22,140 bases of DNA. Source: a bacterium. Lineage in GTDB: Bacteria > JAHJDO01. The stretch lies in NCBI GenBank assembly GCA_030652805.1, contig JAUSPT010000086.1:1-22140 (forward strand), in the 5' to 3' direction. The notes below the pieces were generated by a model. The model did not search any database. It saw nothing but the letters and a program-made list of their open reading frames with translations, and had not been told where the DNA came from. The position numbers and the translations under genes are program-made. Below are positions 1-7,564 of this stretch, one piece after another (the stretch's first letter is position 1; each line of letters starts with the position of its first letter).

Positions 1-7
1 CAAGGAG

Positions 8-16
8 TTATCCACA
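8..16 (+). promoter_or_regulatory. Single DnaA-box-like 9-mer
   Basis: The nonamer TTATCCACA matches the strict bacterial DnaA box exactly and lies in an AT-rich stretch at the left edge of the window. Only one copy is visible, and no dnaA, dnaN or box cluster is seen. It could be an isolated regulatory box, the edge of a larger cluster outside the window, or chance. Confidence 0.25.
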
Positions 17-90
17 ATATGCACATAATTAACAAAAAGAAAAAGTTTGATCAAAAAGAAAAATTTACTACTACTAATCTTAACAAAATA

Positions 91-131
91 GGACATTTCT
101 AAATGTTTTAAAAGCGGACATTTCTAAATGT
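91..131. repeat. Two tandem 16-bp palindromic motifs upstream of a promoter
   Basis: The motif GGACATTTCTAAATGT occurs at 91-106 and again at 116-131, a period of 25 bp. Each copy holds a perfect 6-bp inverted repeat (ACATTT, 2-bp spacer, AAATGT). The second copy ends just before a -35 hexamer at 134. Paired palindromes next to a promoter suggest a dimeric regulator binding two sites. The alternative is a remnant of an insertion-sequence end with repeated subterminal motifs, as in some IS21-type elements. No transposase is in the window to support that. Confidence 0.55.
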
Positions 132-146
132 GGTTGACACAATGAC

Positions 147-175
147 TTGACAAACCTAAAGTTTACTGATATATT
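147..175 (+). promoter_or_regulatory. Strong extended -10 sigma-A type promoter
   Basis: A perfect -35 hexamer TTGACA (147-152) is separated by 17 bp from TATATT (170-175). A TG lies one base upstream of the -10 element (167-168), making it an extended -10. A second TTGACA at 134-139 is too far from this -10 to pair with it. The predicted start lies near 182, inside the left arm of the inverted repeat at 180-221. It would drive the gene starting at 263. Confidence 0.7.
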
Positions 176-179
176 TCTT

Positions 180-221
180 TATAGGTAATATTGGTTTTAA
201 TAAAAATCGATATTACCTATA
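180..221. promoter_or_regulatory. 42-bp interrupted inverted repeat, operator or 5'-UTR hairpin
   Basis: The arms TATAGGTAATAT (180-191) and ATATTACCTATA (210-221) are perfect 12-bp complements around an 18-nt spacer. The element begins at the predicted transcription start of the upstream promoter, so it could be an operator blocking initiation or a hairpin at the very 5' end of the mRNA. The GntR/LacI hybrid regulator at 1755 is an obvious candidate ligand for the operator reading. That link is inference. Confidence 0.55.
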
Positions 222-262
222 GATGATAATACTAAACTATAACGAAAGAGGGAGGGATAGAC

Positions 263-1495
263 ATGCATCATGTAAACAAAAGATTGCTGAATCACGACAT
301 GGTCGCAGAGGGACTGATTCGACTGACGAATTGGTTCGGTTGCCATGAAATCTGGGACTGCTGCATGGCGTTCATCGTTGGCCCCATCTTTGAGGAGTCC
401 TACGCGATCCGATCTGCGCTCATTGCGGAACGCGTGTTGAGCATCGGCCAGGCGCGCAAGGTCGCTCATGCCTTTTGCAAGCGCGCAATGAAGACGCAGG
501 GCGTTGTTGAAGAGAATATGTACTACATGGGCTATGCGAATCAGCGGAATGAGGAAGGTATTCCCGCCTGCTCCTGCGTAGCCGACGCCAGTTCCACCGC
601 CCAGGCTATTGTTGATACGATTCAGGCGCACCCGGAATCGCCCGGGAACGGGGTCTATATTAAAAGTCTCCGTTCTTTTGTTGATTATGTTCTTGACCGG
701 TATACGACAAAGAACGGTGTAATTGGCGTCGGGATTCTTTCGCACAAGATTAATCCTTGGCCTGAATACTGGTGTGCGAATGCGTTGTTTGCGCCCATCC
801 TTATCGGATTCGGCGAAATCACCGGCGAGGGAAAGTATCTTGACGCTGCAGTTGCTCCATTGGAGTATCTTTCCCGCTTCAACTATGCGAATGACAATTC
901 AACGTGGAAAACATCTCCCACTGAGTTAATTGCCTACGCGAGCGAAGGATTGTTGGCCGGATTGCTTTCGGACAAGATGCAAAGCCGGCTCGACCAGCCT
1001 CCGAAAGGGCTGACTACAGCTTCACCGGACGGTGCAAAGAAGAAATCAGCGCCGATTGACGCGCCCAATCGAGTAAGAGATACTGCGCACACTGCAATAC
1101 CGACCGAGAAGCAGCCGCGAACCTTGAGAGCCTTGTTGAAAAGCCGCTGGAACGAGTTTGCCGAATGGCTGTATCAAAACCAGGACGTGAACGGAGTGTG
1201 GCAGGACCCGAAGGACTATCGGGCTTACCAACTTGCTCTCTCGTGGACAATACTGAGAGCCAGCAGTGGACTGGGCACAAATCCCCGGCTGGAACGATGC
1301 GCGGAACGACAATTGGCGTACCTTCTTACCCAGGAGGCAAAAAGCTTCTTCGGACTGTTCTGCCGGCCGTTTGCCACTGCGAACGCGCACCTCTCGTTTG
1401 CCTATGCCGCGGAAATCTGCATGAAGCAGGATTCGGAGCGGTTCGCCAAAGCATTGTCGGAAGCGGAAATGAGAATCGGAGATCATTTATGGTAA
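263..1495 (+). CDS. Unrecognised 410-residue protein, GC-rich, possibly alpha/alpha-toroid
   Basis: I do not recognise this protein. A good ribosome-binding site (GGAGGG, 250-255) sits 7 nt before ATG 263, so the start is firm. There is no signal peptide. The first ~240 residues look largely helical and contain repeated aromatic/acidic patches. Residues about 245-295 form a Pro/Ala/Lys-rich, probably disordered linker. The remainder resumes helical pattern with a QNQDVNGVWQD segment reminiscent of the GxW turns of alpha/alpha-toroid enzymes (terpene cyclases, epimerases, glycosidases). That resemblance is weak. By eye the gene is clearly richer in G+C than everything around it, suggesting acquisition from a different source. 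Its stop overlaps the start of the next small reading frame. The downstream sialidase-like gene hints at a carbohydrate role, nothing more. Confidence 0.75.
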   Translation: MHHVNKRLLNHDMVAEGLIRLTNWFGCHEIWDCCMAFIVGPIFEESYAIRSALIAERVLSIGQARKVAHAFCKRAMKTQGVVEENMYYMGYANQRNEEGIPACSCVADASSTAQAIVDTIQAHPESPGNGVYIKSLRSFVDYVLDRYTTKNGVIGVGILSHKINPWPEYWCANALFAPILIGFGEITGEGKYLDAAVAPLEYLSRFNYANDNSTWKTSPTELIAYASEGLLAGLLSDKMQSRLDQPPKGLTTASPDGAKKKSAPIDAPNRVRDTAHTAIPTEKQPRTLRALLKSRWNEFAEWLYQNQDVNGVWQDPKDYRAYQLALSWTILRASSGLGTNPRLERCAERQLAYLLTQEAKSFFGLFCRPFATANAHLSFAYAAEICMKQDSERFAKALSEAEMRIGDHLW

Positions 1496-1596
1496 GCTTA
1501 GTCATTATTGGGTTTTCAGTACTATGCCTTTTATCAGCTATTACGTTTAGTTCTTCAGCCCAAACAGAGGAAGGATTAGTAGGATACTGGAAGTGA
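1489..1596 (+). pseudogene. Signal peptide plus start of a LamG-like domain, truncated
   Basis: An ATG at 1489 lies 8 nt after GGAG and overlaps the stop codon of the preceding gene. It opens a 35-residue frame with a typical secretion signal: a hydrophobic core (VSLVIIGFSVLCLLSA), then an Ser/Ala/Gln cleavage region. It is followed by GLVGYWK, the usual opening of a LamG/concanavalin-like domain. A TGA at 1594 ends it there. A full LamG protein would run for hundreds of residues, so I read this as the 5' stub of a secreted carbohydrate-binding protein whose remainder has been deleted. It could still be translated, because its signals are intact. Confidence 0.55.
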
Positions 1597-1754
1597 AGTT
1601 ATTGGTTATCGCGATGGCATCGAAAAAAAGAGGTTTGATTGGACTTATGGTATGGGTAAGTGCCGGTCATTCCGTTCGTATTGGTCTATTTTGGGCAGGC
1701 TGGTACAAGGGCATATTTGATAGCTAAACTATAAATTATATTGTAAGAGAAGCT
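1597..1754 (+). other. Degenerate stretch between the LamG stub and the regulator
   Basis: No convincing gene is present. A 44-codon frame opens at GTG 1593 and closes at 1727, but it has no ribosome-binding site and no recognisable family, and the other frames are broken. A weak promoter-like pair, TTGATA (1717-1722) and TATTGT (1739-1744) with 16-bp spacing, precedes the regulator gene. The stretch probably holds the scar of the deletion that removed the rest of the LamG gene. Confidence 0.4.
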
Positions 1755-2771
1755 ATGAAACCAAATTTTATTCCTCTGAAAGAACAGATTTATCTATATC
1801 TTAAAAAACAAATTTCTTGTGGTAAATTCATGGATAAATTACCTCCGGAAAGGAAACTTGCCGTAGAGTTAGCTGTGGGTCGTCCGGCGTTGAGAAGCGC
1901 GATTCAGACACTCGTAAGAGATGGTTCTTTAATTAGCATTCAAGGAAAAGGGAATATTATAAGGTCCAATTTAGCTTGTCTTTCTTCAGTGGGAATGACT
2001 ATGCCTACTGAGGGAATGAGGGTTTGGGAGGAGTATATCGATTCCTTATCATCTGGATTGAAAGAGAAAGGATGCTCTTTCCAGACTTATCCCTTTGACT
2101 GGAGAGATGCGGCCTCGAGCCTGGAAGCAGCATATAGGTGCCGTTCTGAAAACATTGCTGCCATTTTTCACCTGCCTTCAAAAATATATCCGGATTATAA
2201 TAAAAAGATAGTAGAAACCAATAAAAAGGAAGGCTTTAAATGTATATATTTCTCCTCTCCTATATCCGGGTTGAATACTATTGATTTTGATATTTCTGCC
2301 TGTCTAAGTAAACTTTTTAAAAGATTTCAACACATAGGAATTTCAAGAATTTGTGCTGTAGCTAATGATTTGCCTCATCATCTACCTGAAAAACTTATTA
2401 AAAGAGAGGTAAAAGTAACTGCAAAAAAATCGCGAGTTAAGGTTCTTGCTTCCTTTGATATTTTAAGAACAGGTACTAATATAAAATCAGTAGCTTTGAA
2501 GTGCAAACAACTCAGCCCGGATATTATTCTTTCCTTCAACCATGAATTCACTCTCTTTGCAGTACAAAATCATCTTAAAGTTACAGGTGATAGCGATATG
2601 ATTTTTGAGACCCATCCTGCTTATCTCACAGGAATTCCCTATATTAGTTATAACAGGAGCGAGTTAGGGGAAAAAACTATTGGGGAATTGTTTAAAATAA
2701 TCTCAAATCCAAAAAGAAAGAGTTCTCACTTTTCAGTAGGGTCTTGTGTTAGAACAATTGGAAAAGACTAA
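1755..2771 (+). CDS. GntR-type winged-helix regulator with LacI-like sensor domain
   Basis: A probable DNA-binding transcription factor of the AraR-like hybrid architecture. Residues about 5-72 form a GntR-family winged helix. The diagnostic LPPERKLAVELAVGRPALRSA helix-turn-helix is split here as LPPERKLAVELAV then GRPALRSAIQTLVRDG, and the wing is ISIQGKGNII. Residues about 80-338 look like a periplasmic-binding-protein/LacI-type effector domain, with segments such as HIGISRICAVAND and PDIILSFN in the expected order. Total length 338 residues is normal for such hybrids. The family usually senses a sugar or related small molecule and represses its own cluster. The sialidase-like gene follows 29 nt after the stop, so the two are likely co-transcribed. 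The ribosome-binding site is weak. The effector is unknown. Confidence 0.85.
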   Translation: MKPNFIPLKEQIYLYLKKQISCGKFMDKLPPERKLAVELAVGRPALRSAIQTLVRDGSLISIQGKGNIIRSNLACLSSVGMTMPTEGMRVWEEYIDSLSSGLKEKGCSFQTYPFDWRDAASSLEAAYRCRSENIAAIFHLPSKIYPDYNKKIVETNKKEGFKCIYFSSPISGLNTIDFDISACLSKLFKRFQHIGISRICAVANDLPHHLPEKLIKREVKVTAKKSRVKVLASFDILRTGTNIKSVALKCKQLSPDIILSFNHEFTLFAVQNHLKVTGDSDMIFETHPAYLTGIPYISYNRSELGEKTIGELFKIISNPKRKSSHFSVGSCVRTIGKD

Positions 2772-2800
2772 TTTTGAAAGATAAAAGGAGAAGACAAAAC

Positions 2801-4639
2801 ATGATAAAAGAGAAACTTGAAGCTTCCCAAAAACGTAGTGAAGCATGGCGAGTAGAGGTTTTAAATGATGAAACAGCAGGGAAAGGGTTGGTTCCTGCAT
2901 ACAAATGCCTTTTTACGATTAAAAATTACTGGCCATATGGGAATTTTTATCCGCAAGAATGCTGTGAGTTACCAGGAAAACTATTTGTTGCCAGGGCATC
3001 AGGTAAAGAAGGCCGTAGAGATGTTTTTCTAACAGCTTGTTTCCCAGATATGGGAAACAAAAATCTATATAACATTAAAGATGGAAATTTGTTTGTAGCA
3101 TGGCGAGTTCGGAGTCCCGAGGAAAAAGTTGAAGGAGGAAAGTTCTCCTTCGTCCATCCCCACGAGGGTTCCTGGCAGGTCTGGTGTAATATTGATGAAG
3201 ATGGAGGGGTAATCTGGACTATTCGTATATTGAAGGAAGGAAATTGGCAAAACCACCAACTAAAATCAGGAGTCTTGAAAGAAAAAAAAGAGCCGTCGTT
3301 CGATCCACGTGTACAAGTCGATACCAAGATTCTCGAGAATTGGATTGACATCCAACTAATGCTAGAACACCGAAAATTAACTATAAAAATAAACCATAAA
3401 ACAGAAGCCTGCTTTGAACATGATCCCTATCCAAAAAAATTTTATATACAATTTGGGAGTGTGCAGGAAAATCCAGGAGGAGAAGAAGTAGCATCGGAAT
3501 ACAGATATATATATGTAGATGATGTTCCATATCTTTACAGTCCTGAAGGCGTAGAGGATGGGCCAGAAGATATACGGCAGGAAGACGATGTGTTAAACTA
3601 TGAGGTGTGTCCCGCAACGCTTCAAAATCCACGTCAAGGAGAAGGGGATTTAATCCAGCTCAAAGATGGCAATTTGTTACTTGTCTGGTCCGACTTTTAC
3701 ATGGGCAGAGCAAGAGACTGGTCACCTGCAAGAGTTAGCGCAAAAATCTCAAAGGATGGGGGAAGAACATGGGGGAAACCATGGGTAGCTGTACACCGAG
3801 ATGAGAAGGTCCCTCTTCCCACACCCAGCGTAAAACTTATTTATGCCAGAAATGGCGATTTGCTGATGGCATATAACGATAAAATAGGAGACGGGGATAC
3901 TACTTCTGGTTCGGTTCTGCGACGTTCGAAGGATAATGGAAGGACATGGGAAGAATCTGTTCCAATGACGAAAGAGACTAAAATACTTTTTGGTGCTCAA
4001 AATGCACGTTTTCGCATATTGCGTTCGGGTCGAATTATACTCTCTGGCAAGTATAGTGAGAATAAAGTGCGCTGGCCTTGTGCGATTTACTCAGATGATG
4101 ATGGATTTACCTGGAAAGTAGGTACTCATGTACCTGATCCAGGCTTATCCCCAAGACTTAAGGCCTTACAGAATCTAAATGAACCAAGCATTGCTGAACT
4201 TGCAGATGGGCGTTTACTTATGACTATGCGTTCTATAGCAGGAGGACAATTCTTTTCCTACTCAAGTGATGGTGGAGAGTCCTGGACAAAACCGTATTTA
4301 TCTCCTTTGAAAGGATGCTGTGGACCAGCGCAAATTCGAAGGATACCAGGAACGAAGGACATCCTGGCGGTTTGGAACTATGGTACAGGAGATAGAACGC
4401 CTTTGACTTCGGCTATTTCCAGCGATGGCGGGAAAACCTGGAAGCATCTGAAATTAGTCGAGAAGAGCAAGTATTATAGCCATGATTATCCAACGATAAC
4501 CTTTGTTGATGATAAAGCCTATTTAACGTATTTTATTATTCCTCTTCTCCCATCTCTGGAAAAATTTGAATTAGATGCGAGTACACACGGGTTAAAACTA
4601 ACGGTATTGCCTATTAGCTGGTTTTATCGCAACCTTTGA
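2801..4639 (+). CDS. Cytoplasmic sialidase/BNR-repeat (Asp-box) protein with N-terminal beta domain
   Basis: A six-bladed beta-propeller exo-sialidase-like protein of 612 residues. Five Asp boxes (S-x-D-x-G-x-T/S-W) are visible at residues 317-324, 376-383, 431-438, 488-495 and 540-547. Between them, NEPSIAELADGRLLMTMRS (460-478) is the conserved Glu/Arg-bearing segment of the family. RQGEGDLIQLKDG (278-290) opens the propeller. Residues 1-250 form a separate beta-rich module with no clear assignment. There is no signal peptide, so the enzyme should act in the cytoplasm on an imported substrate. I chose ATG 2801 over an upstream TTG at 2774 because GGAGAAG (2787-2793) sits 7 nt before it. True sialidase specificity cannot be claimed, since many BNR proteins cleave other glycosides. 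The gene ends directly against a broken methyltransferase remnant. Confidence 0.85.
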   Translation: MIKEKLEASQKRSEAWRVEVLNDETAGKGLVPAYKCLFTIKNYWPYGNFYPQECCELPGKLFVARASGKEGRRDVFLTACFPDMGNKNLYNIKDGNLFVAWRVRSPEEKVEGGKFSFVHPHEGSWQVWCNIDEDGGVIWTIRILKEGNWQNHQLKSGVLKEKKEPSFDPRVQVDTKILENWIDIQLMLEHRKLTIKINHKTEACFEHDPYPKKFYIQFGSVQENPGGEEVASEYRYIYVDDVPYLYSPEGVEDGPEDIRQEDDVLNYEVCPATLQNPRQGEGDLIQLKDGNLLLVWSDFYMGRARDWSPARVSAKISKDGGRTWGKPWVAVHRDEKVPLPTPSVKLIYARNGDLLMAYNDKIGDGDTTSGSVLRRSKDNGRTWEESVPMTKETKILFGAQNARFRILRSGRIILSGKYSENKVRWPCAIYSDDDGFTWKVGTHVPDPGLSPRLKALQNLNEPSIAELADGRLLMTMRSIAGGQFFSYSSDGGESWTKPYLSPLKGCCGPAQIRRIPGTKDILAVWNYGTGDRTPLTSAISSDGGKTWKHLKLVEKSKYYSHDYPTITFVDDKAYLTYFIIPLLPSLEKFELDASTHGLKLTVLPISWFYRNL

Positions 4640-4891
4640 GCAAAATGAAGGCGATATTACCCTTGGAGAGGCAAAAAAGAAAGCAGGCAATAAGATCTGT
4701 CTTATTGGTAACTTTGATCCTCTTATTCTTCAAGAAGGTAGCCTGGAAGATGCGCGAAAGGAAGCAAAACGTTGTCTTGATGAAGGAATGGAAGGTGGTG
4801 GCTATGTTCTGGTGATGAAGTTCCACCTACAGCCAAAATTGATAATCTTAAAGCTATGGTAGAAATCGCTAACAAGTATGGACGTTATTGA
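4626..4891 (+). pseudogene. 3' remnant of a URO-D/MtaA-type methyltransferase, frameshifted
   Basis: This stretch between two genes translates as the last ~90 residues of a uroporphyrinogen decarboxylase-family methyltransferase. The first frame reads EGDITLGEAKKKAGNK, then ICLIGNFDPLIL, then CLDEGMEGGGYVL up to about 4811. The sequence continues one frame over as SGDEVPPTAKIDNLKAMVE to a TGA at 4889. The join gives the family's usual GGYVL-SGDEVPP-NL-AMVE ending, so one base (net) was lost near 4811. The N-terminal three-quarters of the gene are missing, and the remnant abuts the sialidase stop. The equivalent C-terminus of the intact homologue at 7565-8692 (GGFMLGVGDSIGPKANIDN) supports the assignment. 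Confidence 0.8.
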
Positions 4892-4919
4892 TGTCCTTTA
4901 ATAATAGAGAGAATGAGTT

Positions 4920-6026
4920 ATGAGTATTACTAAGCCATTACCTGTAAATATTTATTTTGTCTGGCAGTGGTGGGAAAAGTATTATCAAAGATTCCATGAA
5001 CGACCTAGTGCTATTAACATGAATTGGTTAGATGAAACATATAAAGGCCGTCAGCGTTTCTTATATGATGAATTCGGCCAATTTGGCATTGGCCAGGAAA
5101 ACCCTGTTTTAGATGGTAATTTTGTCTCGAAAGTTATGCCATTTCATACAATGATTATAGCGGTTGCGTTGGGAATGAAGGTAGAGCTTCAGAATGTCGG
5201 AGGGTATACTTGGAAGAGCATGTCAAAAAAACAATTAAAAAAGCTTAAACCTGTGAACATCGCCGATACAATTGCTGGCGAATTGATTCTAAGACAACGA
5301 CAGGAGCGAGTGGTCCGTTATGGTGTAGCAACCCAGATGGTAGATTTGGCAAGTGTAAGCAATAACGCTTTTATGCTTCGTGGGCAGGAGTTTTATTCTG
5401 ACCTTATGATCAATAAGGCTTTTGCTCATCATTATCTTGAGGTGATAACAGAAACTATGTGTATGGCATATAAGTTCATCACAGATATTTTTGGTCCTAT
5501 AGAAGGGTTTCCGCTAGGCAATTGTAATGTCACTATGATGTCACCAGAGCTTTACATAGAGATGATCCGACCGTATGACATACGGTGCGTTGAATATGCA
5601 AGTCAATTAACAAAAAAAGAGCCGTCATGTAATCTCCACCATTGTAATGTTAAGGCAGAACCTTTTGCAGAAGCTTATAGTAGGATTCCAGGATTACACT
5701 GTCTCCAAGGTTCCCATCTGTCTGATATTAATAAGATTCAGCAGATGATACCTGGTGTTTCTTTCTCTGCTATGCTCAATCCGCAGGATTTATTGTCTAA
5801 ACCAACTGGACAGATAGAGACTGAGCTGAATCGTTGTCTTGCAGCAGGGGCAGACGATCTGGCAATATGGGATATCGATCCGAATTATAATCTCAAAAGA
5901 ATGGGAGATCTGTTATATAGAATTGGAAAAATAGCAGTCAACAATGATCGCAAAGCTGAATTTACTATTATTCCTATTACATGGGAGGAATTAGACTGGG
6001 AATTCCCAATATATCGTAAAAGATAA
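4920..6026 (+). CDS. URO-D fold methyltransferase-like protein
   Basis: A 368-residue protein of the uroporphyrinogen decarboxylase/MtaA-MtbA superfamily, a TIM-barrel fold. In corrinoid methyltransfer it moves methyl groups between a corrinoid protein and a thiol or tetrahydrofolate. The signature half is C-terminal: MSPELYIEMIRPYDIRCVEYA, shown here in pieces as MSPELYIEMIRPYD and CVEYASQL. It is followed by LHHCNVKAEPFAEAY, where His-x-Cys-type residues occupy the zinc-ligand position of the family (commonly HxCG). GADDLAIWDIDPN comes near the end. The N-terminal half is divergent from typical MtaA. It begins 29 nt after the frameshifted homologue, so the two may have been a tandem pair. 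It is likely co-transcribed with the MttB-like gene downstream. True uroporphyrinogen decarboxylase is unlikely, given the context and the divergent N-terminus. Confidence 0.75.
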   Translation: MSITKPLPVNIYFVWQWWEKYYQRFHERPSAINMNWLDETYKGRQRFLYDEFGQFGIGQENPVLDGNFVSKVMPFHTMIIAVALGMKVELQNVGGYTWKSMSKKQLKKLKPVNIADTIAGELILRQRQERVVRYGVATQMVDLASVSNNAFMLRGQEFYSDLMINKAFAHHYLEVITETMCMAYKFITDIFGPIEGFPLGNCNVTMMSPELYIEMIRPYDIRCVEYASQLTKKEPSCNLHHCNVKAEPFAEAYSRIPGLHCLQGSHLSDINKIQQMIPGVSFSAMLNPQDLLSKPTGQIETELNRCLAAGADDLAIWDIDPNYNLKRMGDLLYRIGKIAVNNDRKAEFTIIPITWEELDWEFPIYRKR

Positions 6027-6036
6027 AAAAATCAAC

Positions 6037-6051
6037 GAGGAGAAAAGAATA
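6037..6051 (+). promoter_or_regulatory. Strong Shine-Dalgarno without a normal start codon
   Basis: GAGGAG at 6037-6042 is the best ribosome-binding site in this part of the cluster, yet the codon at the right distance (6051) is ATA. That frame runs about 27 codons and then stops. It is out of register with the MttB-like ATG at 6101, whose own upstream sequence (gaaagag) is a poor match. This may reflect an older start lost by mutation or a small indel. Confidence 0.35.
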
Positions 6052-6100
6052 TAAACAAGAGATACAGGGAATCAAATCGAATTTTTGAAAGAGTAGCAAA

Positions 6101-7555
6101 ATGGCATATAATTGGTTTACACAAAATCCATTAAAGGTATTTTCAGACGAATCAGTACAAAAGATTCATACCAGCGTTATATGTTTGCTTGAGAAAGTTG
6201 GAGTCTGCATTGATTCCGAAGAAGCGCTGATACTACTTAGGGAATACGGGATCCGCTGTGATTTAAAGAAGATGCGGGCATATCCAGATGAAAAGAGTAT
6301 CCAACGAGCGCTTAAAACTGTGCAAAAAGGTTATAAATTATATAGTCGAAAATTTAATGAACAACAGATGTTAAATATAGACTTAACTACAACTCATACC
6401 ATCAGCGGTGGAGCAGCATTAAAACTTTACTCTAGAGGAAAGTATACAGATGCAACCAAAAATGACCTGGTAGACATGATTGTTCTTCATGAAAAACTGG
6501 ATAATATTAATATGCTGATTAATGTGGTAGAACCAACAGATATGAAGGATGAAAATATTTATCCAAAGATTGCAGCAGAATTATTCTGTTATTCTTCAAA
6601 ACCATTACTTCTTCAGGTAAGTGGTGGAATAGACCTTAAAAAAATCATTCGCATGGCTTCCTTGCTTGTTGACGGAGAAGATAAATTGAAAAAACGACCA
6701 ATTTTTATGACAGGCATCAATTCTGAGCCGCCATTAAAGATAACTAAAGAAGGGGCAGAAGTATTAATATGTGCTGCTAAGGCAAGTATTCCTGTCTCAT
6801 TGGGCGCGTATCTTATGGCAGGCGCTACTGGACCGCTTGACGTGGTTGCGAGCATTATTCAAAGAACAGCGACTGTATTGACCGGGCTTGTATTAACCCA
6901 GGCTGCTCAGCCGGGAAGCATCTACGATTTTACCTGCCACAGCGGGTCTTGTGATCTTAAAACAGGGGATGTGATTACTATGTCTCCACAAGTCATGCAG
7001 ATTGTTGCAGGATCCATTCAGATAGGGAGGTATTACGGCCTGATAACTCATTCTTTGGCAGCTACTGAGGCTAATGCCCCTGATGCTCAGGCTTCAGGAG
7101 AACGTTTTTTCTCTCTAATTATATCAGTAATGGCAGGAGCTTCTGTTATTCATCATACAACCTCGTGTATGGCAGGTATGGAACTGGCTGATTTTGCTCA
7201 ATGTGTCATTGACAATGAGATAGCTGGATATGTTCTTGATTTTGCGAAAGGAATAAGCATGGATACTCTTGATGAGGCAGTTCGGGTTATAAAGGACGTT
7301 ATAGAAGATCCACAATACTCTGCTCTTTCCTTTCTTGGACATCCACATACAGTAAAGTACTGCCGCAAACAGACCTACAAACCAAAACTCTTTTCTATAG
7401 GTATGCTATCCAGATGGATGGCCGGAGAAAGGCAATCTCTCTATGAAAAGGCAGAAAAGAAGGTGGGAAAACTTCTTGCCGAAAGACAGGAATTTATTCC
7501 GCAGGATGTTAAACAGAAACTTTTTAAATTGGCGCTGGAAGAATCCAGTCATTGA
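6101..7555 (+). CDS. MttB-superfamily methylamine/betaine:corrinoid methyltransferase-like
   Basis: A 484-residue homologue of trimethylamine:corrinoid methyltransferase MttB, a TIM-barrel enzyme that demethylates a quaternary or tertiary amine onto a cobalamin protein. Length matches the family (about 480-495). Typical segments include SGGAALKLYSRGKYTDA in the N-terminal third, PLLLQVSGGIDLKKI, the Gly/Ala-rich SLGAYLMAGATGPLDVVA, and GERFFSLIISVMAGASVIHHT toward the C-terminus. The reading frame has no in-frame amber codon, so it belongs to the non-pyrrolysine branch, whose characterised members (for example MtgB on glycine betaine) use betaines or related N-methyl compounds. The substrate here is unknown. 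The stop overlaps the ribosome-binding site of the next URO-D gene, so the two are co-translated partners. The start is uncertain because of the stronger upstream Shine-Dalgarno. Confidence 0.85.
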   Translation: MAYNWFTQNPLKVFSDESVQKIHTSVICLLEKVGVCIDSEEALILLREYGIRCDLKKMRAYPDEKSIQRALKTVQKGYKLYSRKFNEQQMLNIDLTTTHTISGGAALKLYSRGKYTDATKNDLVDMIVLHEKLDNINMLINVVEPTDMKDENIYPKIAAELFCYSSKPLLLQVSGGIDLKKIIRMASLLVDGEDKLKKRPIFMTGINSEPPLKITKEGAEVLICAAKASIPVSLGAYLMAGATGPLDVVASIIQRTATVLTGLVLTQAAQPGSIYDFTCHSGSCDLKTGDVITMSPQVMQIVAGSIQIGRYYGLITHSLAATEANAPDAQASGERFFSLIISVMAGASVIHHTTSCMAGMELADFAQCVIDNEIAGYVLDFAKGISMDTLDEAVRVIKDVIEDPQYSALSFLGHPHTVKYCRKQTYKPKLFSIGMLSRWMAGERQSLYEKAEKKVGKLLAERQEFIPQDVKQKLFKLALEESSH

Positions 7556-7564
7556 GGAGCAAAA

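Noticed and set aside
1593-1727. 44-codon open frame starting GTG after the LamG stub
   Set aside because: No ribosome-binding site, no family pattern and lengthy overlap with an obviously degenerate stretch.
6101-7555. Pyrrolysine-containing trimethylamine methyltransferase
   Set aside because: The frame has no in-frame amber codon and reaches normal length, so it belongs to the non-pyrrolysine branch.
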